Shown: positions 1 through 11,356, counted from the stretch's first letter. The stretch is 64,000 bases of DNA from Amyelois transitella (GCF_032362555.1 NC_083532.1:1563001-1627000); one strand, 5' to 3'. Made by a program: numbers and translations. The notes: generated from the sequence alone by a model not told the origin.

Positions 1-700
1 TCAACAAAGCTCCTTCAATAACATTATCAGAGACAATATTTATACCGAACGGAACAACGGGTCCAACACTAGTAACTTGAAAGACTCCTCCGGCAGATAA
101 TCCATTCAGGTCGAGGAAAGCCGGACTAGAAATAGCACTGCCAAAGCCAAGTCCAGCACCAAATCCGCTATTTAATCCTACACCACCTAATCCAGCACCG
201 ATTTCCACTCCGCCGAATCCACTAGCAGAACCAAATCCGTTGATGCCCAAACCAGCTCCAACTACTTCGACGCTAGCTGCTGGTATATTAGCAATACCTA
301 ATCCACTACCAAATCCAAGTCCTTCGAATCCCAACCCTCCGGCTAGACCTAGAGAATTTAAGTTGATACCACTTCCTAGACCATATCCTTCAGCTATTCC
401 CAGTCCACTAAGACCAACTCCAGAATTAAAAGGTATTCCGCCACCGAGATTAATTCCTTCAGCAATTCCAAGACCGAGGGCAGAATTGATGGGAAGTCCA
501 CTGCCAAGACCATACCCTTCGGCTAATCCAAGCCCTCCAAGACCAGATCCATATCCACCAGCATACCCAACTGAGTTGGACGATCCACTATTGACCACAA
601 TATTGTTGTCCACCACTGAGTTTCCACTGATGTACTGCGCATACGCCGCCTGGATCAAGAGGCCCAGGGCCAGGAACGCAAAGAAACCTTTGGATACCAT
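1..700 (-). CDS. Chorion class B protein (B1), single exon, 3' end outside window
   Basis: Structural eggshell protein secreted by follicle cells. The frame is open from the ATG at 700 to the window edge. It starts with a signal peptide (MVSKGFFAFLALGLLIQAAY, then AQ), continues as a long Gly-Leu-rich arm with GYGLGSG and LGIAEG repeats, and reaches the start of the conserved class B central domain (PAFLDLNGLSAGG, GPVVPFGINIVSDN, IEGALL). The end of the central domain and the C-terminal arm lie beyond base 1. The other B genes here have an intron after codon 17; in B1 the matching codon (CAG) runs straight into the next exon's sequence, so the intron is absent. It faces A1 across a 208-bp shared promoter. 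The class call is firm. Confidence 0.93.
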   Translation of the reverse strand, partial: MVSKGFFAFLALGLLIQAAYAQYISGNSVVDNNIVVNSGSSNSVGYAGGYGSGLGGLGLAEGYGLGSGLPINSALGLGIAEGINLGGGIPFNSGVGLSGLGIAEGYGLGSGINLNSLGLAGGLGFEGLGFGSGLGIANIPAASVEVVGAGLGINGFGSASGFGGVEIGAGLGGVGLNSGFGAGLGFGSAISSPAFLDLNGLSAGGVFQVTSVGPVVPFGINIVSDNVIEGALL

Positions 701-908
701 GTTGCTGCAATGTATGCAAAAAATTACATGCAACCTATTTATACCAATTATTATCAGTTTTGTCATAGAGACCTATATATTACGAAGTTGTTATCGTTTC
801 GTTTTGTAATTTGGGTTGCATAAGAATTAAATTGTTGTAATGAATGGTATAAAAGGTGGGGATTTAAATTGATTAACATTATTCAGGCAACGTTTTTGAA
901 AAACCAAC
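701..908. promoter_or_regulatory. Bidirectional chorion promoter, pair 1
   Basis: The 208 bp separate the start codons of B1 (-) and A1 (+). TATAAATA on the minus strand (743-736) lies about 36 bp from the B1 ATG, and TATAAAAG on the plus strand (848-855) lies 54 bp from the A1 ATG. A GATA-type site (TGATAA on the minus strand, plus positions 751-756) and a C/EBP-like TTGCATAA (816-823) lie between them. GATA and C/EBP factors are known regulators of silkmoth chorion promoters; their use here is inferred. Confidence 0.75.
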
Positions 909-2032
909 ATGTCTACCTCTGCATTTTTGTTGCTGTGCATTCAAGCTTGCCTACTTCAGGTAAATAAACATTCATTACTTCATTCACTTAAACAATATTT
1001 TTATTAAAAATGAAAAAATATTACTATTAGGTTATATAAAGATCATTTGTTTTATAATTATTTTGCACACGTTTTGTCATAGCAGTCTGGTAGTTTAATT
1101 AGTTTTGCATAACCTCAAATCCTAATTTGCACTCTCCCCCAGCTGTGGTCACGGTTGTATCCTCACCACTCTTAAGAGGAGCCTGGGATATGCCTTTAAC
1201 CATAGATCCTTAATTGAGTGAGTCGGGTTTATACTCGAAGCGACTCCCGTCTGATCTCCACAACCTTAGCAGGGGAACCTTACCCTTATTAGATCCATCA
1301 TGGTTACACATCCAGTTTCTTCACGATATTTTCACACATCGTAAGAAATCCCAATTTGCACTGTACCTATATTGTATGTTTTCTTACATTTATATTGTCA
1401 CTTTATGATATATCCCGAGAAATTCCTTTGCTTCTGCAGCAAACGAATGATGTGTTAAATAAAATTTATCCTTTAATTTACAGCAAGCCTTCGGCCAAGT
1501 CATTGGCAGAGGATATGGTCTGGGTCCATCATACGGCTCTGTGGGTTATGGTGGATCTGAAGTGTCTGCTATTGAGGTTGACACATTCGGCGCTGGCGCG
1601 ATTGGATACAATGGTGGCTTAGGTCTGGCTGGCATCAACAACTTGGGACTGGCTGGTGGCTTAGGAGTAGCTGGCATTAACAACTTGGGACTTGGCATCA
1701 ACTCTGGACTTGGCATCAACTCTGGACTTGGCATCAACTCTGGACTTGGTCTTGGCTTGAACTCCGGTCTCGGTTTGGGAGTTGGCAATGTCGGAATTGG
1801 CGGACTTGGCGTTGGCTCGGTCGGTCTTGCCGGCGTCGGCGCTGGCTACGGCGGTGTGGGTAACGGCGCTCTCGCCGTCGCTGGAGAGCTGCCAGTCTCT
1901 GGCACCACCATCGTCACTGGCGCCGTGCCAGTGCTTGGCGCTGTGGGTTTCAGCGGTAGCCTGCCAGCTGCCGGCGCAGTCTCTATCTCTGGTAACTGTG
2001 GGTGCGGCGGTGTCCCCTACGGAACTTTCTAG
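909..2032 (+). CDS. Chorion class A protein (A1), two exons
   Basis: Eggshell structural protein. Exon 1 is 909-959 ([17 protein letters not shown]). The intron is 960-1483 (GT...AG, phase 0). Exon 2 is 1484-2032, stop TAG. The protein is 199 residues: signal peptide, a left arm ([15 protein letters not shown], then [11 protein letters not shown]), a Gly-Leu arm with three GLGINS repeats, then the conserved class A core ([43 protein letters not shown]) and a short tail ending GTF. It is more diverged than A2-A4. The intron carries an S4 SINE fragment. Possible ATTAAA poly(A) signals lie at 2073-2084. Confidence 0.95.
1138..1335 (-). repeat. S4 tRNA-like SINE fragment in the A1 intron
   Basis: The text from 'tcacggttgtatcctcacc' to 'atcatggttacacatccag' matches, in reverse, the central part of the SINE copies at 22605 and 49398 (segments around GAGGTCAGATGGGAGTCGC and CCAATACGGGTTAGG). 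Confidence 0.7.
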
Positions 2033-3539
2033 AAACGAATTGAAAGTTTTTGAAATGTCACAAATTTTTAAAATTAAATATTAAATACATTTCAATTGCA
2101 ATCGTAATTTTATTGTCATTCCTGTTTTTGTAATGCCACGAAACGCAAAACTTGCACAAAGGAACACGAATTAAATTCTGTGAACACTTACAACTCAGTT
2201 ATTTGAACGAAATTTCGATAAAGCACTGTAAGCAGTTCGCTAACGCTTAACAATTTTTTTAATTTAGATAAAAGCCACTCTCGTCCTTTTTAGTCATACT
2301 TTCTCAGCCCCCGCAGAGTATGCTTGCTGTCAAGAAAGGGCAGAGGAAGTATACAAGACAGCAGCGCACTCCTCCCATGATTCGGCTTATATCCGAAAGG
2401 TTGATTGAGTCATGGGTAGTAGTGAGATAGCCCCTGTTCAGGAAAATAAGGTTTTGAAGAACTTAAGAAAATAATGTTTTAAAGAGTTTTGAAAGGCTTT
2501 AAGTCCCGGTTGCGTCCTCACCAAAACAGAAAATTATACGCACATAGGCACTTATCCACTGGAATCAGGATACGGAAATGCTTTAACGTTACAGAATAGA
2601 AATGGGAATCCTTTGAATATTGTTTGGAAAACTAAGAAGACCACGATAAACTGAACGAGTGTTAATACGAATGTTGGAGGGAAAGGATTCGAAGTACATT
2701 CGTGCTTCCTTAATGAAATCAAGGAAGTTCAGATAAAAGATAGGTCTAGAGAACTCAACGATCTTGTATAAAGATTTGATGATGAAGGAAAAATATACAG
2801 AAATCATGCGACTAGAGTAAAGATATAGTAAGTGTCACTCCTCCAGAAAAAGGTGTGATTTTGTGAGTATGCATGTGTAGTGGTATCATACAAGATTCCC
2901 ATTTTTGCGACCCGGATTTCGGCACCAAACGTCGGTACATCGAATAAAACAATCTACCACTGCTGCTAAACTCATTTACTCGGAACTTTCTTTGACCTTA
3001 TATTAAATACAATGCACGAAACCATATCGCGTTCTAATATTGAACAAAGCCATCTACTCGTATGTAACCACACATTAACTATCACTTAAATGCCTACTAA
3101 AACAACGTCATAATTTCGTCTACGGGGTGGACGGAGTCCGCAGACACAATAAATATAGAAAAAACACAAATTAGGATTACTAATTTGGACAGTATTAAAG
3201 TGAAAGGTTTCACCTTAACAAGGATGGTTTGTGAGAACCATGTTCTCAATTAACAATTCAGTCATAGGTCAGCTAAAGCTTGCTTAAGAATCTTTTTCAG
3301 ACTTTTGGCTACGTTTACTCTTTCAGGGTAACTATTTTTTTAAATAACTGTAACAATTGGCAATTTATTTTAATGATCGATTCGCAGTTTGAAGCGATTG
3401 TCCCTTGGACAATCGAGTCAACTAATGACCTCCCGGCAAGAGTTACGAGGTAAAACAATAAAGGGACTATTGATTGATCTCATGACCTTATTATTAGAAA
3501 AAGAAACCTGGCCGGATTCGGTATTTATTGATTTTCTGA
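2033..3539. other. Spacer between A1 and B2
   Basis: No coding frame resembles a protein family. 2270-2440 looks like a diverged repeat but has no second copy in the window. 2880-3170 and 3180-3480 are unrecognised AT-rich sequence. Only the last about 300 bp before B2 are shared with the later spacers. Confidence 0.5.
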
Positions 3540-3665
3540 GGAGATAGTCTTACTTTCTTGATATAAGAATCTTTCGCTTCGTCCACATCCATAACTCTCA
3601 TCACGCAAGCTCGGCGGTTTCGGGTACTCTTGACCTGATCTTTTGCCAGGACGCCTTTAATTAGA
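3540..3665 (-). repeat. LINE-T 3' fragment, old
   Basis: On the minus strand this is a diverged copy of the LINE-T C-terminal codons (region of [12 protein letters not shown] and QVKSTRNRR). The same insertion is seen at 8560 and 13308 in the paralogous spacers. Confidence 0.75.
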
Positions 3666-3879
3666 TCAAGGTTATTTATTGTTATAGTTTAATAGAAGTT
3701 GTTTAATATAATCCAAACAAATTGGACCTCTACCAGGTGGAGTCCTGCAGTGCCACCCAGTATTCCTTACCCAGCGATAACACCAATTCTACTTATAAGA
3801 TCTGAGGTATGTTAAAATAATACGAATACATTTAATCATTCATTTTTATTATTCGATTTGATGTTTGTTGGCCGAAAAT

Positions 3880-5009
3880 TTACAAGTAACGACCTCCGAA
3901 TCCACCAAGTCCTCCGATTCCACCGATGGCGCCAACACCGCCAATGCCGCCAATACCACCAATTCCGCCAATACCACCAATTCCAAGACCAAGACCACCG
4001 GCAGCTGGCAGGAGGGAGGCAGATCCGGTCTCGCTGATGATGCCAATGTTGCCGTTACCGCAGCCGCAAGAGGCAGCTCCTGAACCACCAGACGCTAGGG
4101 CTCCTTCGAAGGCCACAGCGCTCAAGAACGGCAGCTGACCGCTGATCAGCAGAGCGCCTTCGATCGCGTTGTCTGACACCACGTTGAGGCCGGCTGGGAC
4201 GACGGGGCCCATGCTGGAGATCGGCAAGACTCCTCCGGCAGACAGGAGGCTGAGGTCGAGGAAAGCTGGGCTCGCCACACCGATGTTGCCGAGACCGAGT
4301 CCAGCACCCAAGCCGAGTCCGGTGTTCAAGCCCAATCCGGTGGTAGCGACGCCCAATCCACTGGCCAAGCCAAGTCCGCTGCCGACACCAAGACCAATGC
4401 CGTTGTTTATGCCGACCGCGCTGCCCAGGCCGAGACCGCCAGCATAGCCGAGACTGTTGGATGATCCGCTGTTGACCACAACATTGTTCTCCACCACAGA
4501 GTTACCAGCGAGGTACTGGGCGAAGGATGTCTGGAATTAAGGAATTACAAAGCTTCATTATATTTCGTTTCCACAATCGTAGTTTCATTGGAGATTCTGC
4601 TAGAAATGTCTGATGAATATCAAAGTCACTTCAAGTCTGCTCCTGATTTTTTTTAATTTTGTCACGTGTGCTTGGAAAATTTATTACTTTAAACGCGCAG
4701 ATGAAACCACTAAATATTATATTTTTCTAAAATTGTTAATACAAATATTGAGGAAGGATATTTGCAAAGTGAAGCAAAGTAAAATAACACTTATCTTAAA
4801 AAAAGTAAGAGATTAAGAGCATTTGAGCATAGCTACAAATCGAGGTGGATCGTTACTATTTTTAACCATCAGTAGGAATGAATAGCCTTAAATTTATGAA
4901 AATTATTCTGAACATATTAACATATAGTTATTTTCGAAAAATGATTTTTTCTCATTACCTGAACTGCCAAGACCAGACCGCAGAAAACAAGACTGATTTT
5001 CACTGCCAT
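3880..5009 (-). CDS. Chorion class B protein (B2), two exons
   Basis: Eggshell structural protein. Exon 1 is 5009-4959 (MAVKISLVFCGLVLAVQ). The intron is 4958-4531 (GT...AG, phase 0). Exon 2 is 4530-3880, stop TAA. The protein is 233 residues: signal peptide ending TSFAQ, a left arm (ENNVVVNSGSSNSLGYAGG) with GLG/NTGLG repeats, the class B core (PAFLDLSLLSAGG, GLNVVSDNAIEGALL, SGQLPFLSAVAFEG, CGCGNGNIGIISE), then a right arm of GIG repeats ending GRYL. A likely poly(A) signal (AATAAA on the minus strand) lies at 3850-3845. Confidence 0.96.
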
Positions 5010-5264
5010 TTTAAACAATTCGAGGAAATCTCAATAATGAATTTAATCAAAAACACTCCTATTTATATAAACCAATTAACATTATTGACACATACAGCTT
5101 ATCAGTTCAAAGTTTTCGAAATAACAATTAAGTTACTTTTTACACATACTTAATATGCTGATAAAAATTTGGTGTCAACACAAAAGAACAATTAAACTAT
5201 TTAAGTCACAATTGTAACAGTTTTAATTCATTCAAGTGTTATACGTTCCTTGAACACCTTCACC
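5010..5264. promoter_or_regulatory. Bidirectional chorion promoter, pair 2
   Basis: 255 bp lie between the B2 and A2 start codons. The minus-strand TATA (TATAAATA) is at 5067-5060 and the plus-strand TATTTAA is at 5198-5204, each about 55-65 bp from its ATG. Two GATA-type sites face opposite ways: TGATAA on the minus strand at 5104-5099 and on the plus strand at 5159-5164. The same layout recurs in pairs 3 and 4. Confidence 0.78.
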
Positions 5265-6253
5265 ATGAACTCATTCTCTTTCCTGTTGCTCTGCGTCCAA
5301 GCTTGCCTCATCCAGGTAAGAATATTAAATAAATCCATTTAATTTTCTTTTTTCAAATACTTTATGTGATCCTCCTATTCTTTTAACTGATTTTAAACTT
5401 CGGCGTTGCATTATACTATTTATAAATAATACAGGTATTAAATGTGCACGAAACGTACCTTTTTTATCTTAGACGTTTAGAATCATATTACATTGATCAA
5501 GGTTCAGCCAGCTTCTGCTCCGTCTCCGGTTTTTCTTTTAAAGTCCGCTCAAAGCTCAAAGCTTCCCACTATTTATCCTTCTTGGTATTTTTGGAACACC
5601 TGCTGTTACTGCTTAATTTCAATGGCAAATGTGATTCTATTTGAAAACACTAATATGTACCGAGTCAATTTGCAATAGTACTTAAAAGTAGTAATTTGTT
5701 TGGTTCTTATTGTTGGTTATATTTACAGCAAGCTTACAGCCAGGCCATCTTCGGCGGGTACGGCATTGGTCCCTCGTACGGCGCCTTGGGTTATGGCGGT
5801 TCCGAAGTGACTGCTATCGAGGTCGACACATTCAGTGCTGGAGCGACTGGCTATAACGGACTTGGAGGCTTGGGAGTTGGCAACTTGGGCTTGGCTGGTA
5901 TCAACAACATAGGACTGGCTGGAGCTGGCGGCTTGGGATTGGCTGGAGTGGGCATCAACTCTGGACTTGGTCTCGGATTAAACTCTGGTCTCGGTTTGGG
6001 TATTGGCAATGTCGGAATTGGCGGACTTGGCGTTGGCTCGGTCGGTCTTGCCGGCGTCGGCGCTGGCTACGGCGGTGTGGGTAACGGCGCTCTCGCCGTC
6101 GCTGGAGAGCTGCCAGTCTCTGGCACCACCGTCGTCAATGGCGCCGTGCCAGTGCTTGGCGCTGTGACCTTCAGCGGCAGCGTGCCAGCGGCCGGCGCCG
6201 TCTCCATCTCTGGTAACTGCGGATGTGGTGGCACCCCATATGGCACCTTCTAA
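5265..6253 (+). CDS. Chorion class A protein (A2), two exons
   Basis: Exon 1 is 5265-5315 ([17 protein letters not shown]). The intron is 5316-5728, phase 0. Exon 2 is 5729-6253. The protein is 191 residues: signal peptide ending QAYSQ, left arm [18 protein letters not shown], Gly-Leu arm, class A core ending [12 protein letters not shown]. It has the shortest GIGG stretch of the three sister copies ([11 protein letters not shown]). AATAAA lies at 6271-6276. Confidence 0.96.
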
Positions 6254-6689
6254 AAATCAAGATTGGGAGAAATAAATTTATTTTGGCAGACTATTATTGG
6301 CTTTTGATTGATCAATGAATAAACCTCAAATTGCATCAGTTAGACGAAATTTCTAGCTTTGTCATTTTCAGCGGTATAGAGAAAATATCTTCCTGCTGTA
6401 ACACAGGCTTCTTTTTCTAAGTCAGTCTTTCTTTACAAATAATAAAACTTATTATAAAGAAGGTACCATGGTTTTTGTATTGATAAATTTTATTGTATGT
6501 TTTTTAGTTTATTGTTTATTAGTCGATTATCCGGTACTACGCGGAATGAGAATATTTCGCGAAGATACGAAGGGAAAGAAGAATTTTAAAGGACATTAAA
6601 ATGAAGGGAGATAATATGTAGATAGCGGGGAGCTCTCATCGGCATCCAGTTGAATTGATCACGACATTTCGAAATATGATCGTATTTAC

Positions 6690-7520
6690 TGAGACCGAAA
6701 ATATATCTAATACAAACATTTGTAAACGGTCCAGTTTATTGAGAGGTCCTTCAAACGGATCCTAGTAGACTATGTCAGCGTAATCAAGACGAAGTAGTAA
6801 GAGAGAGCTAGCCAGCATAATTTTAGTTTTAAGTGGCAAGAAGTTTCGAAGACGTTTTAAGGCGTGTAGCGAGTAGAAAATCTTTCGACCAACTTCATTA
6901 ATTTTAAGGGACAAATTCTGATAAAATACGATAACCATTTTTTTTACTTTATCAGTAAATAGGATAAGTACACCGTCAAGTGAGATGTTGAATACCAAGG
7001 ATTAATTTTAACTACTAATAAACATTGCTACTCAATTTCAAATTCAATTTTTTATTTTTTATTATTATAGTGTTACTTCATATCGCATAATAATTGTCAA
7101 ATCTTTTTGGTTTCACAACATTGGGTGACGTCAAATAAATTACTTCAAACTAAATTTACTGCCGCTTCCAAGGCGTCAGTGCAGAAGAAGCGGTAACAAA
7201 CTGCACTGAAGCATTTTCTTCAACAACGTCAACTTCACAAACTACTGATAACAACTGACTGAGATTTGTCCACGTTAATCGCATGTCCATAACTTCGAGC
7301 CCAATGGAAATAAAGTCTGTATGATAATGCCGATGGCATTGTGAAATTCCTAAAATGGGTCAGCTGCATAAATTTGGAGATCATCAGAGCAAACGTGAAA
7401 AGAGGAGGACTATAGTGCCGTAAAACTAGTAATAAAAACAGAAAAAGTATAGGAGATAGAACACCACCTTGTGGAACACCAGCAGCGAGCTCTCAGCATA
7501 CTGCTCCATATATCATTGGC
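6690..7520 (-). repeat. LINE-C (CR1/Jockey-like) fragment, interrupted
   Basis: The minus strand encodes reverse-transcriptase pieces. At 7520-7430 a decayed GVPQGG-VLSP motif, at about 7390 SDDLQIYAADP (the YADD box with Tyr changed), at 7320-7245 GHAINVDKSQSVVISS, and at 6998-6762 a later segment with YSLHALKRLRNFLPLKTKIM. The parts are separated by the LINE tail entered at 7030-7242. No intact frame remains. Confidence 0.72.
7030..7242 (-). repeat. LINE-C 3' end inserted in the LINE-C fragment
   Basis: On the minus strand it encodes a short C-terminal frame ([20 protein letters not shown], then TPWKRQ stop) followed by a 3' UTR ending in a TTTGAA-like tail. Its limits match the copy at 37688-37905, which shows it is a separate insertion. 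Confidence 0.65.
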
Positions 7521-7894
7521 TCTTTACCTTAGAAATATGATCCGCCAAAGACAAAGAAGACGATAGAGATACCTAAGGATTATAATAAATTTTTGAAGTG
7601 AAAAATCAAAGTATTTACTGGCCAAAAATAGTTAAGCAAGGGGGTAATACTGCCATATATCATATCAGACTTTGAAGATCATTCATCACTATAGCTTCCG
7701 CTAAATTTGATTTTGATGAAATTTAAATTATACATTAGTAGGATCTGTCAATAGAATTTTAATGATTTTGGGGCATCAAAATTTTTTAAGTTTTTGAGAT
7801 GATTATAATTTTGTTAAAATCTTAAGTATTGCAAAGTCTAAGTTTGCGGCGAACAAATAGTTATTACTATATTGATGGATGTTATATAAATAAA

Positions 7895-8125
7895 TATTAA
7901 CGGGACAAATAACACTGATTGAGTTAGCCTCGAAGTAAGTTCGAGACTTGTGTTACGAGATACTAACTCAACGATACTATATTTCATAATTAATACTTAT
8001 ATAGATAAACATCCAAGACCCAGCCCAATCAGAAAAAGTTCTTATCTCATCATGCCCTGGCCGGGATTCGAACTCGGGACCTCCGGTGTCACAGACACAG
8101 GCGCCAAAGAGGCCGTCAAATGATG
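7895..8125 (-). repeat. S3 tRNA-like SINE
   Basis: Reversed, the tRNA-like head with a B-box-like GAGTTCGAATCCCGGCCAGG is followed by the family body (CATGATGAG, TAAATATTA tail). The start of the head is diverged. The same copy occurs at 12710 in the sister spacer. Confidence 0.75.
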
Positions 8126-8559
8126 AACGTATCTTAAACGTCAGTTAACCTTGCTTGCTTGCCTTACCTTAGATCTTGCCTAAGTCAAGATCACACTGAA
8201 CTGACGAGCATTCGTTGGCACTTGTGTGAATTTGGATCCACCTCTCTTTGTAGAATTAATAATCAAATTACAGTAAAGTGTATCTAATATAATTATGTAA
8301 AAGGCGAAAGATTTATGCGTTTTGAAGGATGTAATGTCTGATCATCCAACCCTGCTCAAATGAAAACCTGACAAGATTTTATATATTACCACTATGAAAT
8401 CTAGTCTCTGAACATGCAGATTTCCTGACAATGGTGCCGAACAGTCACCTGCTTGAACTTGATTCATGTAAATTTTTGGGTCATATAAAATAAGAGATTT
8501 TTCCATTTGTACAAGTTTCTCTTCGAATATATATGTATATAAAATCTCGCTTTTTTCTG

Positions 8560-8712
8560 GAGAGATAGGCCGTGACTACATCTTTCCACTTGCCACGATC
8601 TCTGCATAGTTATTTGGCTTCATCCACATTCACAACTCTCTTTTTGCAAGCTCGTCGGTTTCGGGTACACTTGACCTGATCCTTTACCAGAACGCTCTTA
8701 ATTTGATCAAGG
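8560..8712 (-). repeat. LINE-T 3' fragment, old (copy of 3540)
   Basis: Longer than its sister at 3540: it keeps the terminal 'ggagagataggccgtgact' region, then the reversed MNVDEA- and RACKK-like codons. It marks the start of the second tandem unit. Confidence 0.75.
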
Positions 8713-8910
8713 TAATTTTATTGTTATTGTTAAATATAATCCAAACAGATTGAACCGCTACAGGTGGAGTTCTGCAGTGCCACCCAGTATTCCTTACCCA
8801 GCGATAACACCAATTCTACTTATAAGGTCTGAAGTAAGTATGTTAAAATAACGCGAATACATTTTATCATTCATTTTTATTATTCGATTTGATGTTTTTT
8901 GGCCGAAAAT

Positions 8911-10013
8911 TTACAAGTAACGTCCTCCGAATCCACCAAGTCCTCCAATTCCACCGATGGCGCCGATACCGCCAATGCCGCCAATACCACCGATTCCAAG
9001 ACCAAGACCACCGGCAGCTGGCAGGAGGGAGGCAGATCCGGTCTCGCTGATGATGCCAATGTTGCCGTTACCGCAGCCGCAAGAGGCAGCTCCTGAACCA
9101 CCAGACGCTAGGGCTCCTTCGAAGGCCACAGCGCTCAAGAACGGCAGCTGACCGCTGATCAGCAGAGCGCCTTCGATCGCGTTGTCTGACACCACGTTGA
9201 GGCCGGCTGGGACGACGGGGCCGAAGCTGGAGATCGGCAAGACTCCTCCGGCAGACAGGAGGCTGAGGTCGAGGAAAGCTGGGCTCGCCACACCGATGTT
9301 GCCGAGACCGAGTCCAGCACCCAAGCCGAGTCCGGTGTTCAAGCCCAATCCGGTGGTAGCGACGCCCAATCCACTGGCCAAGCCAAGTCCGCTGCCGACA
9401 CCGAGGCCAATGCCGTTGTTTATGCCGACCGCGCTGCCCTGACCAAGACCGCCAGCATAGCCGAGACTGTTGGACGCTCCGCTGTTGACGACAACATTGT
9501 TCTCCACTACAGAGTTACCCGCGAGGTACTGGGCGAAGGCGGTCTGGAATTAAGGAATTATAAAGCTTCATTATATTTCGTTTCCACAATCGTAACTATA
9601 TCAGTGGAGATTCTGCTAGAAATATTTGATGAATATCAAAGTCACTTCAAGTCTGCTCCTGAAATTTTGTAAATTTTTTAAAGTGTAATTGAAAAATTTA
9701 CTGCTTTAAACGCGCAGATGATTTTTCTAAAATTGGGAATACAAATATTGAGGAAAGATATTTGCAAATTCTCACGAAAATGAAGCAAAGTAAAATAACA
9801 CATATCTTAAAAAAAGTAAGAGATTAAGAGAGCGTAGCTACAAATCGAGGTGGATCGTTACTATTTTTAGCATCTGTAGGAATGAATAGCCTTAAATTTA
9901 TGAAAATTATTCTGAACATATTAACATATAGTTATTTTTGAAAAATGATTTTTTCTCATTACCTGAACTGCCAAGACCAAACCGCAGAAAACAAGACTGA
10001 TTTTCACTGCCAT
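8911..10013 (-). CDS. Chorion class B protein (B3), two exons
   Basis: Exon 1 is 10013-9963 (MAVKISLVFCGLVLAVQ). The intron is 9962-9544, phase 0. Exon 2 is 9543-8911. The protein is 227 residues. It is almost the same as B2 but has TAFAQ at the signal end, NSGASNS in the left arm, one GLGQGS change, SSFGPVV for SSMGPVV, and a shorter right arm of GIGG repeats. Minus-strand AATAAA is at 8881-8876. Confidence 0.96.
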
Positions 10014-10268
10014 TTTAAACAATTCGAGGAAATCTCAATAATGAATTTAATCAAAAACCCTCCTATTTATATAAAACAATTAACATTATTGACACATACA
10101 GCTTATCAGTTCAAAGTTTTTGAAATAACAATTAAGTTACTTTTTACACATACTTAATATGCTGATAAAAATGTGATGTCAACACAAAAGAACAGTTAAA
10201 CTATTTAAGTCTCAATTGTAACAGTTTTAATTCATTCAAGTGTTATACGTTCCTTGAGCACCTTCACC
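10014..10268. promoter_or_regulatory. Bidirectional chorion promoter, pair 3
   Basis: 255 bp, nearly identical to pair 2, with the same facing GATA-type sites ('cttatcag' and 'gctgataa') and the same TATA-like elements toward each gene. Confidence 0.78.
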
Positions 10269-11356
10269 ATGAACTCATTCTCTTTCCTGTTGCTCTGCGT
10301 CCAAGCTTGCCTCATCCAGGTAAGAAAAATCCATTTAATTTTCTTTTTTCAAATACTTTATGTGATCCTCCTATTCTTTTAACTGATTTTAAACTTCGGC
10401 GTTGCATTATACTATTTATAAATAATACAGGTATTAAATGTGCACGTAACGTACCTTTTTACTACGCTTTTATTAGCTTGGGTTGTATGTATGTAATGGA
10501 ATCTTTGAGCTTAATTTATCTTAGACGTTTAGAATCATGTTACATTGATCCATGGTCACTGAGCGACTGAAAACCAGCCAGCTACTGCTCCGTCTCCGGT
10601 TTTTCTTCTAAAGCTCCGCAAGAGGTCCGCTCAAAGCTTCCCACTATTTATCCTTCTTGGTATTTTTGGAACAACTGCTGTTACTGCTTAATTTCAATGG
10701 CAAATGTGATTCTATTTGAAAACACTAAAGATGTACCGAGTCAATTTGCAGAAGTACTTAAAAGTAGTAATTTGTTTGGTTTTTATTGTTGGTTATATTT
10801 ACAGCAAGCTTACAGCCAGGCCATCTTCGGCGGGTATGGCATTGGTCCCTCGTACGGCGCCGTGGGTTATGGTGGTTCTGAAGTAACTGCCATTGAGGTC
10901 GACACATTCAGTGCTGGAGCGACTGGCTATAACGGACTTGGAGGCTTGGGAGTTGGCAACTTGGGCTTGACTGGTATCAACAACATTGGACTGGCTGGAG
11001 CTGGCGGCTTGGGATTGGCTGGAGTGGGCATCAACTCTGGACTTGGTCTCGGATTAAACTCCGGTCTCGGTTTGGGTATTGGCAATGTCGGAATTGGCGG
11101 AATTGGCGGAATTGGCGGAATTGGCGGACTTGGCGTTGGCTCGGTCGGTCTTGCCGGCGTCGGCGCTGGCTACGGCGGTGTGGGTAACGGCGCTCTCGCC
11201 GTCGCTGGAGAGCTGCCAGTCTCTGGCACCACCGTCGTCAATGGCGCCGTGCCAGTGCTTGGCGCTGTGACCTTCAGTGGCAGCGTGCCAGCGGCCGGCG
11301 CCGTCTCTATCTCTGGTAACTGCGGATGTGGTGGCACCCCATATGGCACCTTCTAA
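10269..11356 (+). CDS. Chorion class A protein (A3), two exons
   Basis: Exon 1 is 10269-10319 ([17 protein letters not shown]). The intron is 10320-10804, phase 0. Exon 2 is 10805-11356. The protein is 200 residues. It differs from A2 mainly by three extra GIG units (a repeated 9-bp GGAATTGGC) at 11090-11126. The intron carries about 70 bp not present in A2. AATAAA lies at 11374-11379. Confidence 0.96.

Larger units (their letters stand above)
3540..8559. repeat. Tandem chorion unit, copy 1 of 3 (pair 2)
   Basis: This block (LINE-T fragment, B gene, promoter, A gene, LINE-C remnant, S3 SINE) recurs in the same order at 8560-13307 and, in part, at 13308-16200. Corresponding points are 5020 and 4748 bp apart. 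Old repeats in the spacers are shared by the copies, so they were present before the duplication. Confidence 0.88.

Noticed and set aside
1214-1622. Small plus-strand frames inside the A1 intron
   Set aside because: They overlap a SINE fragment and the intron/exon border and are not conserved in A2-A4.
1546-1788. Pro-rich minus-strand frames opposite the chorion genes (also at 3926, 4169, 8957, 9182, 13650, 13875)
   Set aside because: These are shadows of the Gly-rich chorion codons; GGN codons read as Pro on the other strand.
2890-2960. Primer-site-like word near 'ggcaccaaacg'
   Set aside because: No terminal repeats or coding remnants of an LTR element are seen around it; a short match alone is not evidence.
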